The notes under the pieces: model-generated | What the model was told of the DNA's origin: nothing | What the model saw: the letters and a program-made list of their open reading frames with translations, nothing else | Databases searched by the model: none | Part shown: piece by piece, positions 42,865-51,629 of the stretch | Layout of the letters: each line of letters begins with the position of its first letter | Position numbering within the stretch: position 1 is the stretch's first letter | Source of the DNA: DTJG01 sp964532995 | Lineage (GTDB): Bacteria > Ratteibacteria > UBA8468 > B48-G9 > DTJG01 | NCBI GenBank assembly: GCA_964532995.1 | Contig: CAZHJN010000005.1 | Span: forward strand, 1-61,066 | Direction: 5' to 3' | DNA length: 61,066 nucleotides | Program-made: the position numbers and the translations under genes

Positions 42865-44229
42865 ATGCAAAAAAAATTCATTTTTATCCTCATTCTTTCA
42901 TTTTTGGTATTTGCTGCATCCGGACACGGTGATAATGTCAGGATCACAATCACCAGCCATGAGGGATGGGTTTTGCCTCTCCTTGGTGTAAACACAGGTC
43001 CTGTATTTCTTCAAAAAAATGGAGATTTATTTGATGCAACAAACTCTTACAAAAATGCGGGTGTAAAACAGATTAGAATACACGATTTTTATGGGTTTCT
43101 TGATATGGCAACCTTATATCCTGACCAGGATGCAGATCCATCTAATCCATCGTCATATGATTTCAAAAAAAGCGATGAGGTCTTTATGTCAATCATTAAA
43201 GGTGGTTTTGAACCATACCTGCGAATAGGCGATTCCTGGCACAGTGCCCCTGGATTCCCGGAACCGAAAAGAAGAGCACCAATTAATAGAAAAAACTGGG
43301 TTCTGGCAGCTGTTGAAGTTGTTCGACATTATAAAAAAATCGCGGGAGAAAATCTGAAATATGTTGAAATATGGAACGAACCGGATCACAGACAGTTCTG
43401 GGATGCTCCACAGTATCAATTTAATGTCCTGTTTGATGAAACAGTGAAAGCCATTAAAAAAGAGTTTCCTGATCTCAAAGTGGGTGGACCGGGTTTTTCA
43501 GCAGCAGTGGTTCTGATTCCAAAAGGGAAAATGATTGTGACATCCTTTCTGAACTATCTCAAAGAACACAACACTCCTGTTGATTTCATTTCCTGGCATC
43601 TTTATTCAAACGACCCCGCGGTTTTTGCTGAAATTGCTCGTTTTTACAGAAAAGAACTTGATCGGCATGGCTTTTATAAAACAGAGAGCCATCTTACAGA
43701 ATACAACACAGACACAAAAATGATTCCAGCTGGATTAAGTACTGTTGACCTCAGGCTTGGAAGCCCAGCAGCAGCAATTCTCACAGGAGCCTGGATAGCA
43801 ATGCAGAACGAAAAAGTTGATGCTGCGTTCTTTTACAGAGGTCTTGACCCATCAATGGAAGAACCTCTTTTTTATGGACTGTTCAGAGCAGACGGAACCA
43901 TGAAAAAATCTGCTGTGTGTTTTTCTTTTTGGGCTCAGATGGCAGGTTGCAGGAAACTTAAAATCAATCTGGATGAAAAAAAACAATCTCTGTGGGCTAT
44001 TGCAGGTGAAGATTCTTCAGGCAATATTTTACTTCTGATTTCCAATCCAACCGGCAAAGATATTGAATATACCGTTAACCTTGAGAATTCCGGAATTTCA
44101 AGCCTAATAATCAAAGAAATTAATAACACAGCAGATAAAGCCATCATCAGAACTGTTTCAGGACAACAGGCATATATCCCGGAATTTGCGGTTCAGATGG
44201 TAAAAATAAACAGGAAATTAAATTTTTAA
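42865..44229 (+). CDS. Secreted GH39-like glycoside hydrolase
   Basis: The 454-residue protein has a signal peptide (K-K-F-I-F-I-L-I-L-S-F, cleavage near residue 20) and a very strong AAGGAGGAG site. The barrel shows I-R-I-H-D-F near residue 70, the acid/base motif E-I-W-N-E-P-D-H, a W-H-L-Y-S strand and a likely nucleophile Glu in H-L-T-E-Y-N, the pattern of clan GH-A families such as GH39. A small C-terminal beta-sandwich (about 370-454) follows. It should cleave extracellular glycosides, perhaps xylosides or rhamnosides. It diverges from the URO-D-like operon across a 198-base gap. Confidence 0.8.
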   Translation: MQKKFIFILILSFLVFAASGHGDNVRITITSHEGWVLPLLGVNTGPVFLQKNGDLFDATNSYKNAGVKQIRIHDFYGFLDMATLYPDQDADPSNPSSYDFKKSDEVFMSIIKGGFEPYLRIGDSWHSAPGFPEPKRRAPINRKNWVLAAVEVVRHYKKIAGENLKYVEIWNEPDHRQFWDAPQYQFNVLFDETVKAIKKEFPDLKVGGPGFSAAVVLIPKGKMIVTSFLNYLKEHNTPVDFISWHLYSNDPAVFAEIARFYRKELDRHGFYKTESHLTEYNTDTKMIPAGLSTVDLRLGSPAAAILTGAWIAMQNEKVDAAFFYRGLDPSMEEPLFYGLFRADGTMKKSAVCFSFWAQMAGCRKLKINLDEKKQSLWAIAGEDSSGNILLLISNPTGKDIEYTVNLENSGISSLIIKEINNTADKAIIRTVSGQQAYIPEFAVQMVKINRKLNF

Positions 44230-44258
44230 TGAAATGCTTTACAGGTTAAAATATAAAA

Positions 44259-44789
44259 ATGGAAAATAAAATTCTTTCATCCATGGAAATAAAAAAAATC
44301 CTTGATAAACTTTCTGACCAGGTTATCAGGGAAATGGGAAATGACATAGCTGTTGTTGGTATAAAAAGACGAGGAGCTATCCTGGCTCAAAGAATAAAGA
44401 AAATAATTGACAGAAAAACATCAGGAAACATTGATTATGGTTCCCTTGATATTACCCTTTACAGAGATGATTTCAGCGACATAGGGAGCGGACCGGTTGT
44501 TTCAGGGTCAGAACTGTTATTTGATCCTGAAAATAAAAAGATTCTTCTTGTTGACGATGTTCTGTACACAGGCAGAACAATACGTGCGGCAGTTGACCAG
44601 ATTATTGACTATGGAAGACCAAAAATCATAAGACTTTTTGTTCTTGTGGACAGAACAAATTGCAGAGAACTGCCCATTCAGGCCGACTATCATGGCATTA
44701 AGGTCATTGTCGGGGAAAAACAGATTGTGGAAGTTAGACTTAAAGAGATTGATAAAGTTGAAGAAGTTGTGGTAACCGAAAAAACATGA
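44259..44789 (+). CDS. pyrR: PyrR: pyrimidine operon regulator / uracil phosphoribosyltransferase
   Basis: A 176-residue type I phosphoribosyltransferase with the PRPP loop I-L-L-V-D-D-V-L-Y-T-G-R-T and the PyrR-typical R-D-D-F (near residue 70) and V-D-R-T-N-C-R-E-L-P. In Firmicutes PyrR binds UMP and the pyr mRNA leader and causes attenuation. Here only 29 bases separate it from the previous stop, with no room for an anti-terminator and no clear ribosome site. Either it regulates at another site or it acts mainly as an enzyme. Its stop overlaps the pyrB start as ATGA. Confidence 0.94.
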   Translation: MENKILSSMEIKKILDKLSDQVIREMGNDIAVVGIKRRGAILAQRIKKIIDRKTSGNIDYGSLDITLYRDDFSDIGSGPVVSGSELLFDPENKKILLVDDVLYTGRTIRAAVDQIIDYGRPKIIRLFVLVDRTNCRELPIQADYHGIKVIVGEKQIVEVRLKEIDKVEEVVVTEKT

Positions 44790-45709
44790 ACTGGAAAAGA
44801 AAAGATCTGCTTGGATTGCACGATCTTGACCGTGAAGAAATCCAATATATTCTTGATACAGCGAAATCTTTTAAAGAGGTCAGCACAAGACCTGTTAAGA
44901 AAGTCCCTGCTCTCAGGGGCAAGACGCTGGTGAATCTTTTTTTTGAACCAAGCACAAGAACAAAAACATCATTTGAACTGGCAGGAAAAAGACTTTCAGC
45001 AGATGTATTGAATTTTGAAGTCAGCACATCAAGCGTGTCCAAAGGGGAAACAATAGTGGATACCGCAAGAAATATAGAGGCGATGAAGGTTGACTGCTTT
45101 ATTGTCAGGCATTCTTCGTCAGGAGCTCCTTTTATTATAAGCAAAGCAGTGAAGGCAGCTGTTATAAACGCTGGTGATGGCTGTCATGAACATCCAACGC
45201 AGGCTCTTTTAGATCTTTTCACAGTCAGGGAGGTTTTCGGTAAGATATCCGGATTGAAAATTACAATTATTGGGGATATTTATCACAGCAGGGTGGCAAG
45301 ATCAAACATCTGGGGTTTCACAAAATTGGGTGCGAAGGTGACGGTCTGCGGACCTCCCACCCTCATTCCTGCAGGAATTGAAAAAACAAACGTTTCAGTA
45401 TGTTTTTCACTGGCAGAAGCTGTAAAAAATGCTGATATTGTTTATCTATTGAGACTTCAAAAAGAAAGACAGCAGGAAAATTTTTTCCCATCCCAGGCAG
45501 AATACAGAAATTTCTTTGGTTTTGACGCAAAAAAACTATGCTCTGAAAAAAATAAATTTTTTCTGATGCACCCGGGTCCCATGAACAGGGGACTTGAAAT
45601 ATCAACAGAAGCAGCAGAAAAAGAAAACTCGCTTATTCTTCAGCAGGTTACCAATGGAATTGCTGTAAGAATGGCTGTTCTATATCTCACAGTAAGAAAC
45701 ATACAGTGA
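44786..45709 (+). CDS. pyrB: Aspartate carbamoyltransferase catalytic subunit
   Basis: A 307-residue carbamoyltransferase. The carbamoyl-phosphate loop F-E-P-S-T-R-T-K-T-S-F lies near residue 54, H-P-T-Q-A-L-L-D near 132, and the aspartate-side L-R-L-Q-x-E-R-Q and H-P-G-P-M-N-R-G motifs are intact. It makes carbamoyl-aspartate, the committed step of pyrimidine synthesis. pyrI and pyrC are not next to it; the following gene is a helicase joined by a 4-base GTGA overlap. The pairing with pyrR is the usual one. Confidence 0.97.
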   Translation: MNWKRKDLLGLHDLDREEIQYILDTAKSFKEVSTRPVKKVPALRGKTLVNLFFEPSTRTKTSFELAGKRLSADVLNFEVSTSSVSKGETIVDTARNIEAMKVDCFIVRHSSSGAPFIISKAVKAAVINAGDGCHEHPTQALLDLFTVREVFGKISGLKITIIGDIYHSRVARSNIWGFTKLGAKVTVCGPPTLIPAGIEKTNVSVCFSLAEAVKNADIVYLLRLQKERQQENFFPSQAEYRNFFGFDAKKLCSEKNKFFLMHPGPMNRGLEISTEAAEKENSLILQQVTNGIAVRMAVLYLTVRNIQ

Positions 45710-47616
45710 ACACAAAACAGAATCTTGATTCTATCGCCGAAATTAATTATGAGAGAGTATTAAATGCTGAACAGCTAAAAGCTGTAAAAGAAGCAGAAGG
45801 ACCATGCCTTGTTCTTGCAGGAGCCGGATCCGGTAAAACAAGAGTCCTGACTTACAGAACAATCTATCTTCTGGAACAGGGAGTACATCCTTCAAGAATA
45901 TGCCTTCTGACCTTTACAAACAAAGCTGCAGGAGAAATGATCAGGAGAATTGAAAAACATTTCGGTTCAGTTCCTGAAGGACTTATTGCCGGTACTTTTC
46001 ATCATGTTGCCAATGTTTTTCTCAGAAGATATTACCGGTATGTTTCATTGCCGTCAAATTATGCAATAGTTGACCGTGAAGACTCCCTGGCTATTATTAG
46101 AGAAATCTCCAGGACAATATTTCCTGAAAAGGAAATTTCACCTGAGGTAATACAGGAACTTCTTGGACTTTCAGCAAATACCTCTGAAACGATAAAAGAC
46201 CTTATAATGACAAGGTATCCCAATTTTTCTCATATCATCGCAAGAATGGAAACCCTGCAGGATGCTTACAGCAGAAGAAAACGAGAAATTGGGGTTGTTG
46301 ATTATGATGACCTTCTTTCCTTCTGGCTGAAACTTCTTATGATACAGGAACCCGGAGAAAAAATATCAAGAAAACTTCTGTATATACTGGTTGATGAATA
46401 TCAGGATACCAACAGGATTCAGGCTCTTATTCTTTATCAACTTGCAAGGGTTAACAGAAATATAATGGTCGTTGGAGATGACGCTCAGAGCATATACAGT
46501 TTCAGAGGGGCAACAGTACAGAATATCCTTGAATTTCCAAAGTTTTATTCCGACGCAAAACTTTTTTATCTGCAGACTAACTACAGAAGTACACCGGAAA
46601 TTCTCAATCTTGCAAACAATGTTATCTCTCACAACAGATACCAGTTCCCGAAAGTACTTAAAAGCATAAAAAGTTCAGGAGTTAAACCTGTCATTGTTGA
46701 ATGCTATGATAAGCACAGCGAATGTGCATTTGTTGTAAACAGAATCAAAGAATTATTGAAGCAGGAAAAACCATCCAGCATAGGAATTCTTTTCAGATCA
46801 AGATATCAATCAGCAGAGATAGAAATTGAATTGAATAAACTCAAAATTCCTTATGTAGTAAGAGGAGGCTTAAGGTTTTTTGAAATGGCTCACATAAAAG
46901 ACATTATAGCCTTTTTCAGGGTCTATCAGAATCCAAAAGATGAAATTTCCTGGGTTAGAATCTTCAATCTCACCAGAGGTATAGGAAAATCTTCAAGAGA
47001 TAAATTAATCAATTTTGTAAAAGAAAAAACCAGTATTGATGAAATTGTAAATTCTGATGAATTGAAATTGATTGCTTCAGCCAGGAAAGGATGGGAACAG
47101 ACAAAAAATATACTCAAAAAAATGAAGGAAACAAAAGAAATATCAGGACAGATGGATGTAATATTGAATGGCATTTACAGAGAATATCTTGAAACCCATT
47201 ACCTTGATTCAGAACAACGTATCTCAGATATTGAAAGTCTTAAGGAAATTGCTGGAACATGGAGTAATGTTGAGGAATTTATCAGCCAGACAAGCCTGCA
47301 GGAACACTTCAGAGGAGAAATCAAAGATACGGGTGAAATGCTTGTGTTATCAACAATACATCAGGCAAAAGGGCTTGAGTGGAAAATTGTTTTCATAGTG
47401 GGCGTATGCGCATATCATTTCCCGCATAACCTGTCCTGTAATGATTTCGCCGGTATAGAAGAAGAACGTAGAATTTTTTATGTTGCAATCACGAGGGCAA
47501 AAGAAGATCTTTATATAACCCATTATCTGTCTGATCCGAGGAATTTTTCATATCGCAAATCAATTTTCATCCAGGAAATTTCGGATAATCTTATAGAACA
47601 GTGGAAATTTGATTAA
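45706..47616 (+). CDS. UvrD/PcrA-family superfamily 1 DNA helicase (short form)
   Basis: The 636-residue helicase starts at GTG 45706, overlapping the pyrB stop as GTGA, with no good ribosome site. Motif I A-G-A-G-S-G-K-T, motif II D-E-Y-Q-D-T-N, motif III G-D-D-A-Q-S-I-Y-S-F-R-G-A, motif IV T-N-Y-R-S-T, motif V S-T-I-H-Q-A-K-G-L-E-W and motif VI Y-V-A-I-T-R-A-K are all present. It is about 80-100 residues shorter than typical UvrD and ends soon after motif VI, so it lacks the C-terminal tail that carries the RNA-polymerase-binding Tudor domain in PcrA/UvrD. Repair or replication-restart work is likely. Confidence 0.9.
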   Translation: MNTKQNLDSIAEINYERVLNAEQLKAVKEAEGPCLVLAGAGSGKTRVLTYRTIYLLEQGVHPSRICLLTFTNKAAGEMIRRIEKHFGSVPEGLIAGTFHHVANVFLRRYYRYVSLPSNYAIVDREDSLAIIREISRTIFPEKEISPEVIQELLGLSANTSETIKDLIMTRYPNFSHIIARMETLQDAYSRRKREIGVVDYDDLLSFWLKLLMIQEPGEKISRKLLYILVDEYQDTNRIQALILYQLARVNRNIMVVGDDAQSIYSFRGATVQNILEFPKFYSDAKLFYLQTNYRSTPEILNLANNVISHNRYQFPKVLKSIKSSGVKPVIVECYDKHSECAFVVNRIKELLKQEKPSSIGILFRSRYQSAEIEIELNKLKIPYVVRGGLRFFEMAHIKDIIAFFRVYQNPKDEISWVRIFNLTRGIGKSSRDKLINFVKEKTSIDEIVNSDELKLIASARKGWEQTKNILKKMKETKEISGQMDVILNGIYREYLETHYLDSEQRISDIESLKEIAGTWSNVEEFISQTSLQEHFRGEIKDTGEMLVLSTIHQAKGLEWKIVFIVGVCAYHFPHNLSCNDFAGIEEERRIFYVAITRAKEDLYITHYLSDPRNFSYRKSIFIQEISDNLIEQWKFD

Positions 47617-47636
47617 TCTTTTTCAGGGAGGAGATA

Positions 47637-49166
47637 ATGATTAAAGTAAAACGAGCATTGATAAGTGTTTCTGATAAGACAGGACTTATTGACCTTGCAA
47701 GGGTGCTTGCGAAAAATAATGTTGAGATTATTTCAACAGGCGGAACAGCAAAAGCAATAAGAGAAGCAGGAATTTCAGTGAAGGAAATTTCGCAACTGAC
47801 CGGATTCCCTGAGATTCTTGATGGAAGAGTAAAAACCCTTCACCCCTTTATCTACGGTGGTATACTTTTCAAAAGAGACAATCCTTCACACATTGAACAG
47901 GTTTCAAAACACAACATCGGTCAGATTGACCTTGTTGTTGTAAATCTTTATCCTTTTGAAAAAATATTCTTCTCTGAAAACGCAACAGATGAACAATTGA
48001 TTGAAAACATTGATATTGGTGGACCTTCTATGATAAGGGCGTCAGCAAAGAACTGGAAATTTGTCTGTGTTGTGGTTGACCCATCATTTTACCCTGCAAT
48101 AATAGAAGAGATTGAAAAAAATGGTGGTATCTCAGAGGAAACATCAAGAAAATGCGCTGCGGAAGTCTTCCATAAAACGAGTTACTATGACTGGCTTATC
48201 AGCAGGTATTTTGACAGAAATTATCCCCAAACTTTCAGGGACACTATAGGTTTCTATTATAAAAAGATTGATCAGCTGCGTTACGGCGAAAACCCGCATC
48301 AGAAAGCCGCATGGTATAGATGTGCTGACAGAAACATTTCCTGGAAACAGCTTCAGGGAAAGCAGCTTTCTTTCAATAACATACTTGACATGGAAAATGC
48401 TTACAGAATAGCCTGCGAATTTGAACAACCCAGCTGTGCCATAATAAAACACAATAATCCCTGCGGAGCTGCCAGAGGAAAAACACAGAAGGAGGCTTTT
48501 GAAAAAGCTCTGAAAACCGATTCATTAAGTGCATTCGGCGGAATTATAGGACTTAATAAAGAACTTGATAAAGAGACAGCTCAGATTATTAAGGAAATAT
48601 TTTTTGAGGTAATTATCGCTCCCTCCTTTTCAGAAGAAGCAGTTAACATTCTCTCCAGTAAGAAAAACCTCAGACTTATCAAGATGCCTCCTTTTGAAAC
48701 AGGAGATTTTGAATTAAAAGGAACATCAGGTGGAATATTGCTCCAGACATATGATACGGGTAACTGGGAAAAACTGGAGATTAAAACAAAAAGACAACCA
48801 TTAGAAGAAGAATTGGAAGCATTGAAGTTTGCAAACATCATATGCAAATATGTCAGATCAAATGCAATAGTCTTTGGAACAACTGATCAGATTGTGGGGA
48901 TTGGTGCGGGGCAGATGTCAAGATACGACTCAACCCGTGTTGCCGTGATGAAGATGAGGGATAATTTTAAGGAAAAGATTACACCACTGGTTATGGCTTC
49001 AGACGCATTCTTCCCATTCCCTGATAGCATTGAAGTTGCGGCTGAAGCGGGTGTAACTGCAATCATCCAGCCGGGTGGTTCCCTGAAGGATAAAGAGGTG
49101 ATTGAAGCCTGCGATAAGAGAGGCATCTCAATGGTATTTTCAGGAATGAGACATTTCAGACATTAA
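47637..49166 (+). CDS. purH: Bifunctional AICAR transformylase / IMP cyclohydrolase
   Basis: A 509-residue bifunctional purine enzyme. The N-terminal IMP cyclohydrolase domain (about 1-190) begins R-A-L-I-S-V-S-D-K-T-G and includes S-T-G-G-T and D-G-R-V-K-T-L-H-P. The transformylase domain holds the catalytic K-H-N-N-P-C-G-A near residue 264 and S-A-F-G-G-I-I-G-L-N. It performs the last two steps of IMP synthesis. GGGAGGAG precedes the ATG. It follows the helicase by 20 bases and continues a nucleotide-synthesis run that began with pyrR. Confidence 0.97.
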   Translation: MIKVKRALISVSDKTGLIDLARVLAKNNVEIISTGGTAKAIREAGISVKEISQLTGFPEILDGRVKTLHPFIYGGILFKRDNPSHIEQVSKHNIGQIDLVVVNLYPFEKIFFSENATDEQLIENIDIGGPSMIRASAKNWKFVCVVVDPSFYPAIIEEIEKNGGISEETSRKCAAEVFHKTSYYDWLISRYFDRNYPQTFRDTIGFYYKKIDQLRYGENPHQKAAWYRCADRNISWKQLQGKQLSFNNILDMENAYRIACEFEQPSCAIIKHNNPCGAARGKTQKEAFEKALKTDSLSAFGGIIGLNKELDKETAQIIKEIFFEVIIAPSFSEEAVNILSSKKNLRLIKMPPFETGDFELKGTSGGILLQTYDTGNWEKLEIKTKRQPLEEELEALKFANIICKYVRSNAIVFGTTDQIVGIGAGQMSRYDSTRVAVMKMRDNFKEKITPLVMASDAFFPFPDSIEVAAEAGVTAIIQPGGSLKDKEVIEACDKRGISMVFSGMRHFRH

Positions 49167-49175
49167 AACCTTTAT

Positions 49176-50399
49176 ATGATAAACCAGCTTGCAGTCATTG
49201 GAGCAGGTCCAGCGGGTATAATGGCATCTGTATCTGCGTCGCAGAGCGGGAAAAAAGTACTTCTCATTGATAGAAACAGCTGTATCGGTCAGAAACTCCT
49301 TCTTGCAGGCGCTGGAAGATGTAATCTGACCAGTGATATTCCGGTTGAGGAATTCTTTGATAAATATCACAACGGCGACTTTTTACGAAATGCGTTTGCT
49401 CAATTTTCAAATCTTGACCTGATGCAGTTTTTCAAAGACAATGGTCTTGAACTTGAGGTGGAAAGAGGTCACAGGGTTTTTCCAGCCACTCAATCATCAA
49501 AGGATATAGTTGATTTTTTCAGAAAACTCCTTGAAACCTGCAGGGTACAACTCTGGTTACGAAACAGGGTTTTAAAGATTGAGAAACAAAAGGATGGTAT
49601 ATTCAAAATTCTCACGAAAAAAGCTGAGATTTTTTCAAAAAGCATTATCCTTGCCACAGGCGGTAAGAGTTATCCTTCAACCGGCTCAAGAGGAGATGGT
49701 TACAGAATTGCACGTTCATTCGGACACACAATTGTTAAACCGATCCCTGTTCTCTGCGGTATAAATCTGAAAGAAAACTGGATAAAACAGTGGCAGGGAA
49801 TAACACTTAAAAATATAGAGGTTAAGATAATTACCGGCGGAAAGATTGTTGCAAATGAAAAAGGAGAAATGATTTTCACCCATTTTGGTATTTCAGGACC
49901 CGCTGTGCTAAACCTATCCAGATATATTGCAGAAATGAAAAACCCATCAGGCATTAAGATCTGCATTGATTTTAAACCCGCACTTGATGAAAAAACCATT
50001 GAAATGAGGCTTATTGATGAGTTTAAGAAAAATAGTAATAAATACATCAAAAATACCATGAAGAATCTTTTGCCTCAAAACATTATTGATGAGTTTTTGC
50101 TTATGGCAACAATCCACGGAGATATAAAGTGTAATCAGGTTACAGTACATCAGAGAAAACTGATTGTTTCGCTTTTGAAGGATTTTCCACTGACATTTGA
50201 TTCTCTCAGAGGCTTTGAAGAAGCCATTGTGACCAGAGGCGGTGTGAAGACATCAGAAATAAATCCGAAAACAATGGAGTCAAAAATTGTGCCAGGACTT
50301 TTTTTTGCCGGAGAAATTATTGATGTCGACGGTAAAACCGGCGGCTTTAATCTTCAGGCAGCATTCTCAACAGGTTTTGTCGCAGGCAAATTTGCATAA
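49176..50399 (+). CDS. HI0933/BaiN-family FAD-dependent oxidoreductase
   Basis: A 407-residue flavoprotein: dinucleotide motif G-A-G-P-A-G-I near residue 8, the family signature L-L-A-G-A-G-R-C-N-L-T near 46, A-T-G-G-K-S-Y-P-S-T-G-S near 165 and the C-terminal T-R-G-G-V and G-E-I-I-D-V-D-G-K-T-G-G-F-N FAD segment. Members reduce diverse substrates (BaiN acts on bile-acid intermediates), and most have no known physiological partner. It is 9 bases after purH, probably in the same transcript. The ATG at 49176 lacks a clear ribosome site. Confidence 0.92.
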   Translation: MINQLAVIGAGPAGIMASVSASQSGKKVLLIDRNSCIGQKLLLAGAGRCNLTSDIPVEEFFDKYHNGDFLRNAFAQFSNLDLMQFFKDNGLELEVERGHRVFPATQSSKDIVDFFRKLLETCRVQLWLRNRVLKIEKQKDGIFKILTKKAEIFSKSIILATGGKSYPSTGSRGDGYRIARSFGHTIVKPIPVLCGINLKENWIKQWQGITLKNIEVKIITGGKIVANEKGEMIFTHFGISGPAVLNLSRYIAEMKNPSGIKICIDFKPALDEKTIEMRLIDEFKKNSNKYIKNTMKNLLPQNIIDEFLLMATIHGDIKCNQVTVHQRKLIVSLLKDFPLTFDSLRGFEEAIVTRGGVKTSEINPKTMESKIVPGLFFAGEIIDVDGKTGGFNLQAAFSTGFVAGKFA

Positions 50400-50413
50400 C
50401 TGAAAATTATTAT

Positions 50414-50437
50414 ATAAAGCACCAGGAGGTGCCTTAT
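50414..50437 (+). promoter_or_regulatory. Hairpin that hides the ribosome site and start codon of the sialidase-like gene
   Basis: ATAA (50414-50417) pairs with TTAT (50434-50437) and GCACC (50419-50423) pairs with GGTGC (50428-50432), with one A-C mismatch and an AGGA loop. The ribosome site AGGAGG (50424-50429) spans loop and right arm, and the A and T of the ATG are in the outer stem. This could limit translation unless the stem is melted. Function is inferred from sequence alone. Confidence 0.45.
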
Positions 50438-51629
50438 GAACCCAAAATTTATGGCAGAAAGACCTGTAACAATTCACAGTGTAAGACATGATGCAAGGTT
50501 TTTCCCATTTGTTTTCAAACACACAGATGGCAGTCTTTTGCTCTACATTGAATGCGGTTACGATGCCCATTTTTCTCCATTTTTCAGACTCAGATCCACT
50601 GACAGTGGAAAAACATGGGAAAATCCGGTTGATAATGTTCCAAGGGTTTCTATTGCTCATGGTTTTAAAGATGGGGAGCTTGTTGAAATTGATACATACG
50701 GTGTTAAAAGCTCAAAAGAAAAGGATACATATTACTTTTATGGAGCATGGAGCTATCCTTCTGCAGGCAGCAGCAGTGTAAAAAAAGACTTTGTAAGGGT
50801 TTATTCGCCGCGCACCAGAGCCGTGAACCTCGAACAATATATAAGAGGTGGTTCTTATCCGACATACAGGTGGTGGGACCTATTTAATATGATGTCCGGA
50901 AAAACAGATACAAAAGTATCAGACATATTTCTCGGTGGACCATATTTCACAGATATAATTGAACTTGAAAACGAAAAACTCATAGCACTCGGATACTGGT
51001 ATCCATCAGGAAATCCTGAAACTGAAAAAACTATCACACTGTGTTATGAATCAGCTGACAGAGGCAAAACATGGATTGAAAAATCAATTGTTGCAGGAGA
51101 TGATGGTTTATGTGAAAAAATGCCTGAAGGATTTAATGAAGCCACTCTTATTCAACTGAAAGATAAAAGATTATACTCAATCATTCGCACAGGAAAATAT
51201 CTTTACCACACATATTCTGCTGATGATGGAAAAACCTGGGAAAGACCGCAGCAGCTGAAACTTGTTGATTCTGAACTGCCTGTGCAAAGCGTCTGGCCAA
51301 GATGCAGAATGCTTGATGATGGAACACTTATTTGTGTTTACGGAAGACCGGGAAAGGATATCATTTTTGACCCTTCTGGAACAGGAACACAATGGCAGGG
51401 TCATTTCAACCTTCAGAACTGGGAAATTGAAACACAAAAACTGATGGGGGTACCGGAAGAACAATGTCTGAAAACAGGCAACAGATACTGGGACTCAGGA
51501 CATTATCTTGCTCTTGCAATTACAGGTAAAAATGAAATGCTTGTCTTTTATGATGTTCAGAATTTTATTGAAAACTGGAATTCGTATCCTGTTTCTGGTG
51601 TCAGGATGGTAAAACTCAGATTGAAATAG
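50436..51629 (+). CDS. Sialidase-like (Asp-box) beta-propeller protein
   Basis: A 397-residue protein with three Asp-box motifs, S-T-D-S-G-K-T-W, S-A-D-R-G-K-T-W and S-A-D-D-G-K-T-W, typical of sialidase/neuraminidase-fold propellers. R-H-D-A-R-F near residue 18 could carry one of the sialidase arginines, but a full catalytic Arg triad is not certain. No signal peptide is present, which is unusual for a secreted sialidase, so a cytoplasmic glycosidase or a non-catalytic propeller is possible. AGGAGG lies inside a hairpin just before the ATG. Its end overlaps the convergent dipeptidase gene by 14 bases. Confidence 0.78.
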   Translation: MNPKFMAERPVTIHSVRHDARFFPFVFKHTDGSLLLYIECGYDAHFSPFFRLRSTDSGKTWENPVDNVPRVSIAHGFKDGELVEIDTYGVKSSKEKDTYYFYGAWSYPSAGSSSVKKDFVRVYSPRTRAVNLEQYIRGGSYPTYRWWDLFNMMSGKTDTKVSDIFLGGPYFTDIIELENEKLIALGYWYPSGNPETEKTITLCYESADRGKTWIEKSIVAGDDGLCEKMPEGFNEATLIQLKDKRLYSIIRTGKYLYHTYSADDGKTWERPQQLKLVDSELPVQSVWPRCRMLDDGTLICVYGRPGKDIIFDPSGTGTQWQGHFNLQNWEIETQKLMGVPEEQCLKTGNRYWDSGHYLALAITGKNEMLVFYDVQNFIENWNSYPVSGVRMVKLRLK

